29,385 bases of DNA from CAYSCZ01 sp964429655 (GCA_964429655.1 CAYSCZ010000041.1:1-29385), one strand, 5' to 3'; positions 16,390-26,313 are shown, numbered from the stretch's first letter. Numbers and translations are program-made. Notes: generated by a model from the letters alone, not told the origin.

Positions 16390-19092
16390 TCAAAATTCAA
16401 TATTATAAGTAACCGAAGGAAAGACTCTTTCCAACACGGTTAGTTTAAAAGCATTGGTTACACTTGTATTATCCTGTCTGAAAAACACAGAAAATGCATT
16501 ATCCCTTGAGTACAGGTTATAAACAGAAAACGTAAGGCTGGATTTAAATCGCTGTCTTTTTACCCTACCCCTGTTGATGGTATAGGCTACATCCAAACGG
16601 TGATAGTCCGGTATCCTGAATTGATTTCTTTCTGAAAAATGCGGGATCACTGTTTGCCCCTGTCTGAAGCTGGCGATTGGTGCAGTGACCGGTCGGCCGG
16701 ACCTGTAGGTGAAATTAACCGACAATTCGTTCTTCTTATTAACATTATAGTTAAGTGTAAGATTGACATTGTGCGGTTGGTCGAAATTTGCCGGGAATGC
16801 CGCACCGTTGTTGATTACTTCATCCTGGAAATCACCGTTAATGGTATTTTTTGACCTGGAGTAAGTATAAGCAAAAGATCCGGTTAATCTTCCGGTTGCT
16901 TTCTTAAAAAGTAACTCGGCACCGTAGGCTTCTCCATCCCCTGCCACTAGCTGCGTTTCAATTTGATTATTAACAAGCAGGTCAGCAAGGTTTTTATATT
17001 CTACGATATTGTCAATATCCCGGTAAAAGATCTCCAAAGAAGTTTCATAAGTGTTCAGCTTAAAGTTTTTGAAAAAACCAATGGAATAGTTATCCGCCTG
17101 GCCGGGCGGTATAAAACCGGTACTTACCTGCCATACAGCCGTGGGTACAGCTGCCGAGGTATTGGATATGAGATGGATGAATTGGTTATTCCTATTATAG
17201 CTTAATTTAACCGAACTCGCGGACCCCAGGCCAACCTTAAGGGACGCCCTGGGCTCAAGACGTGTAAAGGTGTTAATGACGTCACCCGCTGAAAAAAAAG
17301 TGGTATCAACAATGTTATCTGCGGTTCGGGGTTGCCCTTCAGCATATGAAAAAACAGAAGCAGTACCCAAATGCTGAAATATGGCATATCTGAGACCAAT
17401 TGACATCGAAAAGCCTCCAATAAGGTCAAATTCATCATTAATATACAACCCTATCTCCCTGCCATCATCTTTTTCCACCGAAGCGCTGGCGATAGAAGAC
17501 TGGTCATTGAAGGGGGTCCGGGATTCAGGATTCATGATGTAGCTCGTTACCTCCCCTCCAACATTTATTTTATGTCTTGAAGGACTCCAGGTAATATCTT
17601 CTTTAATTTTAAAGTATTCTATCCCATTGGTCAGGTTAAATGCATCGAAGCCCTCCTCATCAAAAGATTTATTATCATTCCGCCCCCAATTGACTGTCAA
17701 ATTTGAAAAAAGACTTTTATCGATAATATAGCTCCAATTAAGGCCAAGTGTTTCATTGTCCCAGTCAAAACCTAATTGGTTAGAAAATTTGAAGCTATCA
17801 TGGCTTCGATAATAGGTCAGATAGACTTTGTTATTCCCATTAAAGAAGTGCGTAACCTTAGCGTTGATGTCAAAGAAAAACGCCGAACTTTCTTCATCAT
17901 CGGTAAATCGCCTGACGATATAATCTGAGTATGAAGACCTGCCACTAAGTAAAAAAGAAGTCTTACCTTTCTTTATAGGGCCTTCATACAAAACTTTACT
18001 GGATACCAGACCAATGCCTGCTTTTAGTTTATGCATTTCCTTGTTCCCATCCTTGATCTGGACATCCAGCACAGAGGAAAGCCTTCCACCGTATTGTGCA
18101 GGAATGTTGCCTTTATATAAAGACACATCACTTAAAGCATCCGGATTAAAAACTGAGAAGAATCCCAGCAGATGAGAAGAATTGAATATCAGGCTACCAT
18201 CCTGAAGTATCAGGTTTTGGTCAATATTCCCTCCACGAACATTAAAGCCAGCCGCTCCTTCACCGACCGTGCTGACTCCAGGAAGGGTTAAAATACTTTT
18301 AATCAGGTCAGCTTCGCCAAGAAATGAAGGTACCTGCTTGATCTGGCGTGGGGATATCCTGGTCAATCCTATCTGAACAGTATTGATATTTTGATCGTCT
18401 GCCTGCCCTTTGACAATTACTTCCTCAAGCTCTACAGCTTCCTCATAAATTTCTATGTTCCAGGTACTATTGTTTAATACATTTATATTTTGCCTTAACG
18501 ACTCATAGCCAAGCAATCGGATCTCTGCATTATGTACGCCTATGGGCATATCCAGTGCATAAAATCCGTTTTCATCGGTATTGGTGGATAAATTCAGATC
18601 GGATATAAATACAATAGCCCCCACGAGTGGTTCGGCGGTATCCTTATCTTTGACTACCCCGGATATGGTAGCTTTTCCGCTTGAATTAATTTGTGAAGAA
18701 TCCCCAAGGTTAATGGCCCCTGGTGCCAGTAAATTTTTTCTTAAAGCCTCCTGCTTATTCACATAGTAATCCTGAGAGAACTGCCTTGATAGATCCGAAC
18801 GCTTAGCAATCACAAAAGCATAATCCGAATAAGTAACAAAAGAAAGATCAGTTCCTTTAAGCAGCTGCTCTAATGCATTTGTCATATCCGGGGCCTGTAT
18901 GGAAATGGATAATTTACGCTCCGGCAGCCATGATTTTTTATAATAAAAGCTCACCGGATAATTGGCCTCCAATGCTGATAAAATCCCTATCAAAGATTGG
19001 TTTGTGAAGGTTATCTTAACAGTATCTTGCTGTGCTTGAAGTAGATTACTAAAGAAAAAAAGTATTAAACTAATTGGTATATATTTTACCAT
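16390..19092 (-). CDS. TonB-dependent outer membrane receptor with STN and carboxypeptidase-reg-like domains
   Basis: A 900-residue receptor. After a signal peptide (residues 1-20, ending LLQAQ) comes an STN-type domain (about 25-97: ITFTNQSLIGILSALEANYP, LEQLLKGTDLSF). A carboxypeptidase-regulatory-like sandwich follows (about 143-225: ISGVVKDKDTAEPLVGA). Next are a TonB-box-like EEVIVKGQ, the plug (about 245-345, with SILTLPGV, GFNVRGGNIDQNLILQDG and GGRLSSVLDVQ) and a 22-strand-type barrel ending in Phe (VTYNIEF). The STN domain may link it to an anti-sigma factor, but no FecR or ECF sigma gene is seen nearby. The DUF4249 and MG2 genes follow it. The substrate is unknown; plugs of this type are often for peptide or organic ligands, a weak inference. 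It is divergent from the VCBS gene across 171 bp. Confidence 0.88.
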   Translation of the reverse strand: MVKYIPISLILFFFSNLLQAQQDTVKITFTNQSLIGILSALEANYPVSFYYKKSWLPERKLSISIQAPDMTNALEQLLKGTDLSFVTYSDYAFVIAKRSDLSRQFSQDYYVNKQEALRKNLLAPGAINLGDSSQINSSGKATISGVVKDKDTAEPLVGAIVFISDLNLSTNTDENGFYALDMPIGVHNAEIRLLGYESLRQNINVLNNSTWNIEIYEEAVELEEVIVKGQADDQNINTVQIGLTRISPRQIKQVPSFLGEADLIKSILTLPGVSTVGEGAAGFNVRGGNIDQNLILQDGSLIFNSSHLLGFFSVFNPDALSDVSLYKGNIPAQYGGRLSSVLDVQIKDGNKEMHKLKAGIGLVSSKVLYEGPIKKGKTSFLLSGRSSYSDYIVRRFTDDEESSAFFFDINAKVTHFFNGNNKVYLTYYRSHDSFKFSNQLGFDWDNETLGLNWSYIIDKSLFSNLTVNWGRNDNKSFDEEGFDAFNLTNGIEYFKIKEDITWSPSRHKINVGGEVTSYIMNPESRTPFNDQSSIASASVEKDDGREIGLYINDEFDLIGGFSMSIGLRYAIFQHLGTASVFSYAEGQPRTADNIVDTTFFSAGDVINTFTRLEPRASLKVGLGSASSVKLSYNRNNQFIHLISNTSAAVPTAVWQVSTGFIPPGQADNYSIGFFKNFKLNTYETSLEIFYRDIDNIVEYKNLADLLVNNQIETQLVAGDGEAYGAELLFKKATGRLTGSFAYTYSRSKNTINGDFQDEVINNGAAFPANFDQPHNVNLTLNYNVNKKNELSVNFTYRSGRPVTAPIASFRQGQTVIPHFSERNQFRIPDYHRLDVAYTINRGRVKRQRFKSSLTFSVYNLYSRDNAFSVFFRQDNTSVTNAFKLTVLERVFPSVTYNIEF

Positions 19093-19263
19093 AAACGATT
19101 GTCAGAACTTTAGCTGGTAATTGTTTAAGAAATATTCCTACCAAAGTTTGTCTCAATATTAAATATAAATTTTAGACCCAAAGAGTTCATCACTAATTGA
19201 AAACTTATCACTTTTACATTTTTTTTTTAGGATATTTTATTTTTTACTAGAAATAAAGGCATT

Positions 19264-22200
19264 ATGAGAATTAAAATTGAACGAATTACTGTCTTGTCAC
19301 TACTAATGAGCGCTTGCTCAACTTTTGAGCCTGAAGAAAGGCTTTTTGAGTTGGTCAATCCTTCAGAGAGTGACATTGAATTCATAAACTATGTGGAGGA
19401 AAATAAAGGACTTAACATCATTGAATACCTGTATTTCTATAATGGTGGTGGGGTAGCGATTGGAGATATCAACAATGATGATTTACCAGATATTTACTTT
19501 ACTTCAAATCAAGGCAGTAATCAGCTTTATTTAAATAAAGGCGGGATGTCTTTTGAAAATATCACAGAACGATCCGGGGTTGCCGGTGAAAGCGACTGGA
19601 GTACCGGGGCCACCATGGCGGATGTAAATGGAGATGGTTACCAGGACATTTATGTGTGTAATGTCAGTGAGTATAAAGGACTAAGGGGAAGAAATGAGTT
19701 ATTCATCAACAATGGTGATAATACCTTCACGGAAAAGGCTCAGTTTTATGGCTTGGGATTCAAAGGATTTTCAACACAGGCTGCATTTTTTGACTACGAC
19801 ATGGATGGTGACCTGGACATGTATCTTCTGAATCATGCAGTCCATACCAGACGATCGTATGGAAGCTCGAACCTAAGATATGAGAAAGCTATCAGAGCCG
19901 GGGACCGGTTATTTAACAATGATTTTAGTGGTAAAGAACCTTATTTTGAAGATGTCACGGATGAATCCGGCATTTTCCGTAGCCTTATCGGTTATGGTTT
20001 AGGCATCTCCATGGGAGACATCAATCAGGATGGTTGTATTGATATCTACGTTTCCAATGATTTTCATGAAAATGATTATCTGTACATGAATAATTGTGAT
20101 GGCACCTTCACTGAAAAACTTCAGGAGATGACCGGTCACAGCAGCCGTTTTTCTATGGGGAATGATATTGCTGATTACAATAATGATGGTCACCCGGATA
20201 TAATTTCCCTGGACATGCTACCTGAAGATGAATCTATCCTGAAAAAATCTGCCGGAGAAGAATCCAATAAGGTTAGCGATATCAAGTTATCTTTTGGGTA
20301 TCATCCTCAGCTCGCTCGAAATACTTTGCAATTAAATAATGCTGATGGTACTTTTAGTGAGATCGCCTTATTCGCTGATATTTATGCCACAGACTGGAGC
20401 TGGGCGCCCCTTTTTGCAGATTTTGACAATGATGGCTTCAAAGATTTGTTCATCTCTAATGGTATTTGGAAGCGCCCCAATGACCTTGATTACATCAATT
20501 ATGTCTCTAATGCCGGCCAAAAATTATATAAAGAAGTTAGTCGGGATTCAGCTGATAAAACACTTATTTCCCTTATGCCCACCGAGCAGATCAGCAATTA
20601 TGCATTCAAAAATCATGGAGGCAGGGAATTTGAAAATGTTAGTGAAAAGTGGGGTTTTGAACGCGGGTCTTTTTCTAATGGTTCTGCCTACGGCGACCTG
20701 GACAATGATGGCGATCTTGATTTAGTGGTCAACAATATCAATCAAAAAGCTTTTTTGTATGAAAATCTTAGTGATAACAAGGGCGGGAACTACTTAAAAT
20801 TTAAATTCAAAGGACAGCAACGAAATCCTCAGGGTATAGGCACCAGGGTTTTTTTGAAATATTCTGATACCATACAATTCCAGCAACTAACCCTGACCAA
20901 AGGGTATATATCTTCGGTAAATGATAATCTTATTTTTGGCGTTGGTGTGAAATCCTCAATTGACACGGTGAAAATAATTTGGCCAAATAAAAAACAACAG
21001 TATCTCACAGATTTGGCTACCAATCAAACATTAACCATCGATTATCGTGATGCGACTGACCCTAAACAAGATGGGGATAATCTGAACCCTACAGCTGAGA
21101 ACAAACTATTCTCAGCAGTCAACAAGCAATCCATTAACTATAAACACCAGGAAAATGACTACAAAGACTATGATGTGGAATATTTGATACCACATAAACT
21201 GTCAACCTTAGGCCCCGCAATGGCAGTTGGTGACATAAATAATGATGGGCTTGATGACTTTTTTGTAGGGGGTGCCAAAGGCCAGACCGGGAAGATCTTT
21301 ATCCAGGATGCGTTTGGTAATTTTTCAACACTTGATTCTGAAATTTTGGAGCAGGATAAAGATTTTGAAGATGTCGACGCATTATTTTTTGATGTTGACT
21401 TGGATAATGACTTGGACTTAATAGTCGCCGGTGGAGGAAATGAGATAAACGATTCAATCCGCACAAGAACCTATAGATTCCAAAAAGGTAATATTGTTTC
21501 CTCGGAAACCATCCATAATGATAACATAAATGCTTCCTGCCTGGCAGCACATGATTACGACCAGGATGGTGATATGGATCTTTTTATCGGGAGCAGGTCT
21601 GTTCCGGGTGCTTATGGTGTCAGCCCTCGGCAATATTTGCTAAAGAATGACGGACAGGGGAATTTTACAATAGCTAAAACTTTTGAAGAAATCGGGATGG
21701 TGAGTGATGCAGTTTGGAGTGACAATGATGGTGATGGCCGGAAAGATTTGGTTTTAGTAGGAGAATGGATGCCGGTTACTATTCTTAGAAATACAGCAGG
21801 CAGCTTTGATGAAGCAGCCCCTCCTGTAGAAATTAAAGGAACCAGTGGTTGGTGGAATACCATTGAAAATGCAGACCTGGACAGCGATGGGGATGAGGAC
21901 TACTTGTTAGGAAATTTTGGTTTAAATATGAAGGTGAGAACAGTACCCGCAAAACCAGCAACTTTATATGTGAATGATTTTGATAGTAATGGAAGCATTG
22001 ACCCAATCCTGGCGTTTTACAAGGATGAAGAACTGATCCCTTTCCCCTCCTTAGGGAACCTGGCAACCCAGATTGTAAGCATTAGAAAAAAATTCTATTC
22101 GCATCGTGACTTTTCAAATGTTCGCTCTATAGATGATTTATTTGATCCAGAACAAATGGACGGAATGGTTATTAAGGAAGCTGAAATATTCGAGTCAGGG

Positions 22201-22563
22201 TGGATGAATAATGAGGATGGAAAACTAAAGTTTACCGCTTTCCCGGAAAAAGCACAATACTTCCCGGTATTTGCTATTGAAACCATGGATTTTAACAATG
22301 ATGGGACCACAGATATTCTTTTAGGGGGAAACCTGACCGGCGCATCTGTAAATTATGGAAGATACGATGCAGGTTATGGTTTATTATTAAAAGGCCAGAG
22401 GGATAACAGCTACAAAGCCATAACTCCATTGCAAAGTGGTATTCAATTAAAGGGCGAGGTGCGAAAGATTTCCAAAATCATTATACAAGATGAAACATTT
22501 TTTATCGTGGCAAGGAACAACGATTCATTAATGATCATTAAACAAAATAAGGGAATCAATTAA
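19264..22563 (+). CDS. VCBS/FG-GAP repeat lipoprotein with ASPIC/UnbV domain (CRTAC1-like)
   Basis: A 1099-residue lipoprotein (LLMSAC lipobox at Cys18) with many calcium-loop repeats. I count about 14 of the form DxNxDGxxD, for example DINNDDLPDIYF, DVNGDGYQDIYV, DLDNDGDLDLVV, DYDQDGDMDLFI and DFNNDGTTDILL. Such repeats usually build beta-propeller blades. The repeats fall in two sets separated by an ASPIC/UnbV domain at about 520-590 (GIGTRVFLKY, LTKGYISS, IIWPNKKQQYL). Residues after the lipid Cys are acidic, suiting surface export. It precedes the haloperoxidase gene by 26 bp, in the same direction, so the two are probably co-transcribed. CRTAC1-like/haloperoxidase pairs are, from memory, recurrent in Bacteroidota; a binding or scaffold role is inference. 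Confidence 0.88.
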   Translation: MRIKIERITVLSLLMSACSTFEPEERLFELVNPSESDIEFINYVEENKGLNIIEYLYFYNGGGVAIGDINNDDLPDIYFTSNQGSNQLYLNKGGMSFENITERSGVAGESDWSTGATMADVNGDGYQDIYVCNVSEYKGLRGRNELFINNGDNTFTEKAQFYGLGFKGFSTQAAFFDYDMDGDLDMYLLNHAVHTRRSYGSSNLRYEKAIRAGDRLFNNDFSGKEPYFEDVTDESGIFRSLIGYGLGISMGDINQDGCIDIYVSNDFHENDYLYMNNCDGTFTEKLQEMTGHSSRFSMGNDIADYNNDGHPDIISLDMLPEDESILKKSAGEESNKVSDIKLSFGYHPQLARNTLQLNNADGTFSEIALFADIYATDWSWAPLFADFDNDGFKDLFISNGIWKRPNDLDYINYVSNAGQKLYKEVSRDSADKTLISLMPTEQISNYAFKNHGGREFENVSEKWGFERGSFSNGSAYGDLDNDGDLDLVVNNINQKAFLYENLSDNKGGNYLKFKFKGQQRNPQGIGTRVFLKYSDTIQFQQLTLTKGYISSVNDNLIFGVGVKSSIDTVKIIWPNKKQQYLTDLATNQTLTIDYRDATDPKQDGDNLNPTAENKLFSAVNKQSINYKHQENDYKDYDVEYLIPHKLSTLGPAMAVGDINNDGLDDFFVGGAKGQTGKIFIQDAFGNFSTLDSEILEQDKDFEDVDALFFDVDLDNDLDLIVAGGGNEINDSIRTRTYRFQKGNIVSSETIHNDNINASCLAAHDYDQDGDMDLFIGSRSVPGAYGVSPRQYLLKNDGQGNFTIAKTFEEIGMVSDAVWSDNDGDGRKDLVLVGEWMPVTILRNTAGSFDEAAPPVEIKGTSGWWNTIENADLDSDGDEDYLLGNFGLNMKVRTVPAKPATLYVNDFDSNGSIDPILAFYKDEELIPFPSLGNLATQIVSIRKKFYSHRDFSNVRSIDDLFDPEQMDGMVIKEAEIFESGWMNNEDGKLKFTAFPEKAQYFPVFAIETMDFNNDGTTDILLGGNLTGASVNYGRYDAGYGLLLKGQRDNSYKAITPLQSGIQLKGEVRKISKIIIQDETFFIVARNNDSLMIIKQNKGIN

Positions 22564-22589
22564 TTTTACAAGAGAATTAAGAAGTAAGT

Positions 22590-23945
22590 ATGGGAAGATT
22601 ATTTTTTTTAACCGCTCTGATAGCTGCCTCATTTTTTGGGTGCAAACAGCCATCGACTGAGTATAAAAAAGCACTGGATGATGCGGAATTTTTTCACCGG
22701 ACGTTAAAGCAACTCACTGATGTTATCGTTTATGATATTTTTTCTCCTCCGGTAGCCAGCAGGGTTTATGTTTATCCCTGTATTGCTGCATATGAAGCCA
22801 TCGTACCAGACTCAAATAACCTCCAATCCCTTGCAGGCCAACTCACTGGATTTAACAGTCCGCCCATTCCAGAGCAAACGAAATCCTATGACTTTCGGGT
22901 AGCAAGCCTGAAGGCATTCCTAAAAACAGGTAAAGCTTTGGTATTTTCAGAAGCTAAGATGGATGAGTATGAAAATAAACTATGGGAGGAAGTTAGACAA
23001 TTGGGTATACCGGATGATGTGTTTGAAAATTCCTGTGATTATGGAGAAAAAATCGCTGATCATGTGCTTAAATGGGCTGGTAAGGATAACTATAAACAGA
23101 CCAGAACTTACCCAAAATATACAGTTCGGGAACCTGATGAATACTGGAAACCGACGCCCCCTGACTATATGGAAGGTATTGAACCTCACTGGAATAGAAT
23201 CAGGTCCTTCGTTATCGACTCAGCCACTCAATTTATTCCTGTAAGGCCAACAGCATTTAGCATGCGCAAAGACTCTGAATTTTACAGCGAACTAATGGAG
23301 GTTTACGAAACCGTTAACAATTTGAATAAGGAACAAGAGGAAATAGCCCAATTTTGGGATTGCAACCCTTATGTGTCCCACCATGCAGGCCATGTCATGT
23401 TCGCAACCAAAAAAATTACTCCAGGCGGCCATTGGGTGGGTATTGCCACCATCTCCAGCCGTACTGCCGAACTTGACTTCACTGCCTCAATAGAAGCCCA
23501 TGCCTTGGTTACTATCTCCCTGGCGGATGCGTTTATCAGTTGCTGGGACGAGAAATGGAGAAGCATACTAGTAAGACCGGAAACACTTATCAACAAGTAC
23601 ATCGATGAAGATTGGTCGCCACTGCTTCAGACCCCGCCTTTTCCTGAGTATACCAGTGGCCATAGCGTCGTTTCGGGTGCTGCATCTACGATGTTGAGCA
23701 AAGTATTTGGTGAAAATTTTCATTTCAGAGATACCACTGAGGTTGAATACGGGCTTCCGGTAAGGGACTTTAATTCATTTGCACAGGCCGCAGAAGAAGC
23801 AGCAATAAGTAGATTATACGGTGGTATTCACTATCTGCCAGCCTGTGAAGTTGGACTTGATCAGGGCAAGAAGCTGGGTGCCTATATTGTTAAAAATATT
23901 AAAACAAGGCCTAAGGTGATCACAAATAAGTTATCGTTTAAATAA
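22590..23945 (+). CDS. Vanadium-dependent haloperoxidase-type lipoprotein (PAP2 superfamily)
   Basis: The protein has 451 residues with a lipobox (FFGC). Residues equivalent to the vanadate site of fungal chloroperoxidase are all present and correctly spaced. Lys322 and Arg329 (KWRSILVRPE) are 7 apart, Ser356-Gly357-His358 lie in PEYTSGHSVV, and Arg408 and His414 (SRLYGGIHY) are 6 apart. The same pocket is used by PAP2 acid phosphatases, so phosphatase activity cannot be excluded, but the overall length and PPFPEYTSGHS/SRLYGGIHY wording favour the haloperoxidase branch. Lipidation places it in the periplasm or on the surface. It likely forms an operon with the VCBS protein. Its last 8 bp overlap the end of the convergent feoB. 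Confidence 0.9.
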   Translation: MGRLFFLTALIAASFFGCKQPSTEYKKALDDAEFFHRTLKQLTDVIVYDIFSPPVASRVYVYPCIAAYEAIVPDSNNLQSLAGQLTGFNSPPIPEQTKSYDFRVASLKAFLKTGKALVFSEAKMDEYENKLWEEVRQLGIPDDVFENSCDYGEKIADHVLKWAGKDNYKQTRTYPKYTVREPDEYWKPTPPDYMEGIEPHWNRIRSFVIDSATQFIPVRPTAFSMRKDSEFYSELMEVYETVNNLNKEQEEIAQFWDCNPYVSHHAGHVMFATKKITPGGHWVGIATISSRTAELDFTASIEAHALVTISLADAFISCWDEKWRSILVRPETLINKYIDEDWSPLLQTPPFPEYTSGHSVVSGAASTMLSKVFGENFHFRDTTEVEYGLPVRDFNSFAQAAEEAAISRLYGGIHYLPACEVGLDQGKKLGAYIVKNIKTRPKVITNKLSFK

Positions 23946-26046
23946 GCACATTATAAACCAAAAGCGAGGCCAAATAAGCCAGACCGGTCATGTAAAACAG
24001 CTGGATCATTGGATATTTCCAACTCCTGGTTTCACGTTGGGTAATTGCCAGTGTACTCATACATTGCATAGCAAAAGCATAAAAAACCAACAATGACATT
24101 CCAACAGCAAAGCTGTAATAAGGTTTTCCAGATACTGGATCTACTTCATTTCTTAGCCTGGAAAGTATGGACTGGTTATCATTTGTCCCCACACTGTAAA
24201 TAGTGGCAATAGTCCCAACAAATACTTCCCTGGCAGCGAATGAGGTGATTAATGCTATCCCGATCTTCCAATTAAATCCTAAGGGCTCAATAGCCGGTTC
24301 AATAGCTTTTCCAAAGATACCTGCATAAGAATGTTCCAATTTATGGGCTGCGATTTTATTTTTCAGTTGAGTCCGATCGATGTCCTGATTTGATAATTCC
24401 TTTTTTACGATCTCTTCTGCATTATTAAATTTTTCGCCCGGTCCATAAGAGGAAAGAAACCAAAGAATAATAGAGATGACCAAGATTATGCGGCCGGCTT
24501 CCCAAACGAATGTCTTACACTTCTGGAAAATGGTTATAAAAATATTCTTAAACCGTGGCCATCGGTAAACCGGTAGTTCGATCAAAAAATGTTGATCATC
24601 TTTGATCCTGAGTAATTTATTAATCACTAAAGCTGCTATTAAAGCAAAAACAAAGCCTAAAGCATACAATCCGGCAAAGGTTAGTCCTTTGTAAGTGAAG
24701 AATCCTAAAAAGTTTCCTTCCGGAATAATTAAAGCCACAATGATTGCATAAACCGGGAGACGGGCGCTACAGCTTATTAAAGGTGTAATCATTATTGTTA
24801 CCAAACGGTTTTTCCAATTTTCAATATTCCGTGTTGCCATTATTGCCGGCACTGCACAAGCCATTCCCGAAATTAGTGGCACCACGCTCTTACCGTTCAA
24901 ACCAAACTGACGCATCAGTCTGTCGGTTAGGAATACTGCCCGGGACATATATCCAGTCTCTTCCAGAATGGCTATAAATCCAAACAGCAGCGCGATCTGG
25001 GGAATAAAAATCATTATCCCACCAATGCCCGGAATAATTCCTTCTACCAGTAAATCTGTAAGCACACCAGATGGTAAAAACTGGGAAAAGAATTGGCTTA
25101 AGCCTACGAACCCCTGGTCGATTATATCCATAAATGGTTCTGCCCAGCTGAATATTGATTGAAAGATCAATAGCAGAAGAAAACCAAAGATAAAATAACT
25201 CCAAAACCCATGAGCAAGAAACTTATCCAGAAGGGCTGTGATCTTGACCGATCGATAGCCATTACTACCACGTTTCAAAACTGTATCTTCCAATCGATGT
25301 CGCAATTCTTTATATCGTTCAACTGTTTCCCTGGTCTGTACTGACTCAGGGGAAAAATTGTGATCATTGATCAATTGCTTTAAAAAATGATAGTCATCAC
25401 TGCCAGGATTGAACTTAGATCCTGGTTGCTGAATCATTTGATAGGCTAGGTAGTTATTGCTTAAATTGAACCTATTTTTAACAGCATTTATAATACCATT
25501 ATTAAAGAGACTTACATTAAAAAAAGGCTGATAACTTTGGTTTACCGGTTTTGATAACTCCGCCTTTAATTCTTCAATACCCGCTCCAGAACGGGCATTA
25601 ACTTCTAATACCTTAGTATTGAACCGGATGGCTAATTTTTCTTTATCAATCCATACGCCCTCACCGCTAGCCAGATCAACCATATTTAATACAAGTATTG
25701 TTGGTATGCCGAGGTCACTAATCTCAGTAAACAAAAGAAGGTTTCGCTCTAGATTGCTTGCATCCACCACCATCATGATCAGGTCAGGATGATCCGCATT
25801 CGTACCATCACTTAGTATATCAAAGACCACCCTTTCATTCGCTGATCTGGGATAAATACTGTATACACCCGGCAGGTCGGTGAGCTGTATTTTGCTTTCT
25901 TTTACATATAAAGTGCCTGTTTTTTTCTCTACAGTAACCCCAGAGAAGTTTCCTACTTTTTGATTTAGACCGGTAATTTGATTGAATAGTGAGGTTTTAC
26001 CGCTATTAGGATTACCGATTATTGCTACATTCTTAACTTCTTCCAT
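23938..26046 (-). CDS. feoB: Ferrous iron transporter FeoB
   Basis: The protein has 702 residues from the start at 26046 (MEEVKNVAIIGNPNSGK). The frame is open ten codons further, to 26076, but the chosen start puts the G1 motif near the N-terminus as usual and reduces the overlap with feoA to 14 bp. The N-terminal GTPase shows G1 GNPNSGKT, G3 DLPGVYS and G4 NMVD, and a guanine-dissociation-inhibitor-like helical region follows. The remainder is the polytopic membrane part, with two Gate-type halves (for example FIPQIALLFGFIAILEETGYM and IALITSFAAREVFVGT). FeoB imports Fe2+ across the inner membrane. It is co-transcribed with feoA. Confidence 0.95.
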   Translation of the reverse strand: MEEVKNVAIIGNPNSGKTSLFNQITGLNQKVGNFSGVTVEKKTGTLYVKESKIQLTDLPGVYSIYPRSANERVVFDILSDGTNADHPDLIMMVVDASNLERNLLLFTEISDLGIPTILVLNMVDLASGEGVWIDKEKLAIRFNTKVLEVNARSGAGIEELKAELSKPVNQSYQPFFNVSLFNNGIINAVKNRFNLSNNYLAYQMIQQPGSKFNPGSDDYHFLKQLINDHNFSPESVQTRETVERYKELRHRLEDTVLKRGSNGYRSVKITALLDKFLAHGFWSYFIFGFLLLLIFQSIFSWAEPFMDIIDQGFVGLSQFFSQFLPSGVLTDLLVEGIIPGIGGIMIFIPQIALLFGFIAILEETGYMSRAVFLTDRLMRQFGLNGKSVVPLISGMACAVPAIMATRNIENWKNRLVTIMITPLISCSARLPVYAIIVALIIPEGNFLGFFTYKGLTFAGLYALGFVFALIAALVINKLLRIKDDQHFLIELPVYRWPRFKNIFITIFQKCKTFVWEAGRIILVISIILWFLSSYGPGEKFNNAEEIVKKELSNQDIDRTQLKNKIAAHKLEHSYAGIFGKAIEPAIEPLGFNWKIGIALITSFAAREVFVGTIATIYSVGTNDNQSILSRLRNEVDPVSGKPYYSFAVGMSLLVFYAFAMQCMSTLAITQRETRSWKYPMIQLFYMTGLAYLASLLVYNVLI

Positions 26047-26269
26047 TAACCTTACAAACGGGGATATTTTTGGCATCTTTTTTTCGAATAGATAGCCACT
26101 GATTTCCTAATTTTATGCAAATAGGATCTCCAAATGGCGCGTGATAACTATATTCTATTTCTGCCCCGGGAAACATGCCCATCTCCATTAATTTAATAGA
26201 AAATTCACATTCAATTAACTCGTTAACAACCGCCCTGTCGCCTGGCCTGAGATCCAAAATGTTTTTCAT
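26033..26269 (-). CDS. feoA: FeoA family protein
   Basis: A 78-residue protein with the SH3-like FeoA pattern: LDLRPGDRAVVNEL near the start, LMEMGMFPGAEIEY in the middle, and GDPICIKLGNQWLSIRKKDA near the end. FeoA is a cytoplasmic partner of FeoB required for ferrous iron uptake. It begins at an ATG (26269) directly downstream of a candidate operator palindrome, and its 3' end overlaps feoB by 14 bp, implying translational coupling. No FeoC is visible. Confidence 0.93.
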   Translation of the reverse strand: MKNILDLRPGDRAVVNELIECEFSIKLMEMGMFPGAEIEYSYHAPFGDPICIKLGNQWLSIRKKDAKNIPVCKVNGRS

Positions 26270-26274
26270 TTTAT

Positions 26275-26294
26275 TTAGACTAATTATAAATTAG
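26275..26294. promoter_or_regulatory. Palindrome before feoA, possible metal-repressor operator
   Basis: CTAATT-ATA-AATTAG (26280-26294) is a perfect inverted repeat. It overlaps a second small palindrome, TTAG-A-CTAA (26275-26283). It lies 6 bp from the feoA start and about 12 bp downstream of a possible -7 element, a position where a bound repressor would block transcription. TTAG/CTAA half-sites resemble sites of the DtxR/MntR family, so iron-dependent control is plausible but not proven. The region is AT-rich, so chance is possible. Confidence 0.4.
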
Positions 26295-26305
26295 AACTGT
26301 AAAGA

Positions 26306-26313
26306 CAAAACTA
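26306..26313 (-). promoter_or_regulatory. Possible Bacteroidota -7 element for feoAB
   Basis: On the minus strand the bases read TAGTTTTG, a full match to the TAnnTTTG -7 element of Bacteroidota. It is 37 bp upstream of the feoA start. No clear TTG -33 element is found at the expected distance, so the call is tentative. Confidence 0.35.

Noticed and set aside
19093..19263. Divergent promoters between receptor and VCBS genes
   Set aside because: The stretch is AT-rich but no TAnnTTTG with a TTG at proper spacing could be placed on either strand.
19264..22563. Tandem DNA repeats in the VCBS gene
   Set aside because: The repetition is at protein level (calcium loops); the nucleotide copies are divergent.
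26047..26076. Upstream start for feoB
   Set aside because: It would deepen the overlap with feoA to 44 bp and push the G1 motif away from the N-terminus; the inner ATG is normal for FeoB.
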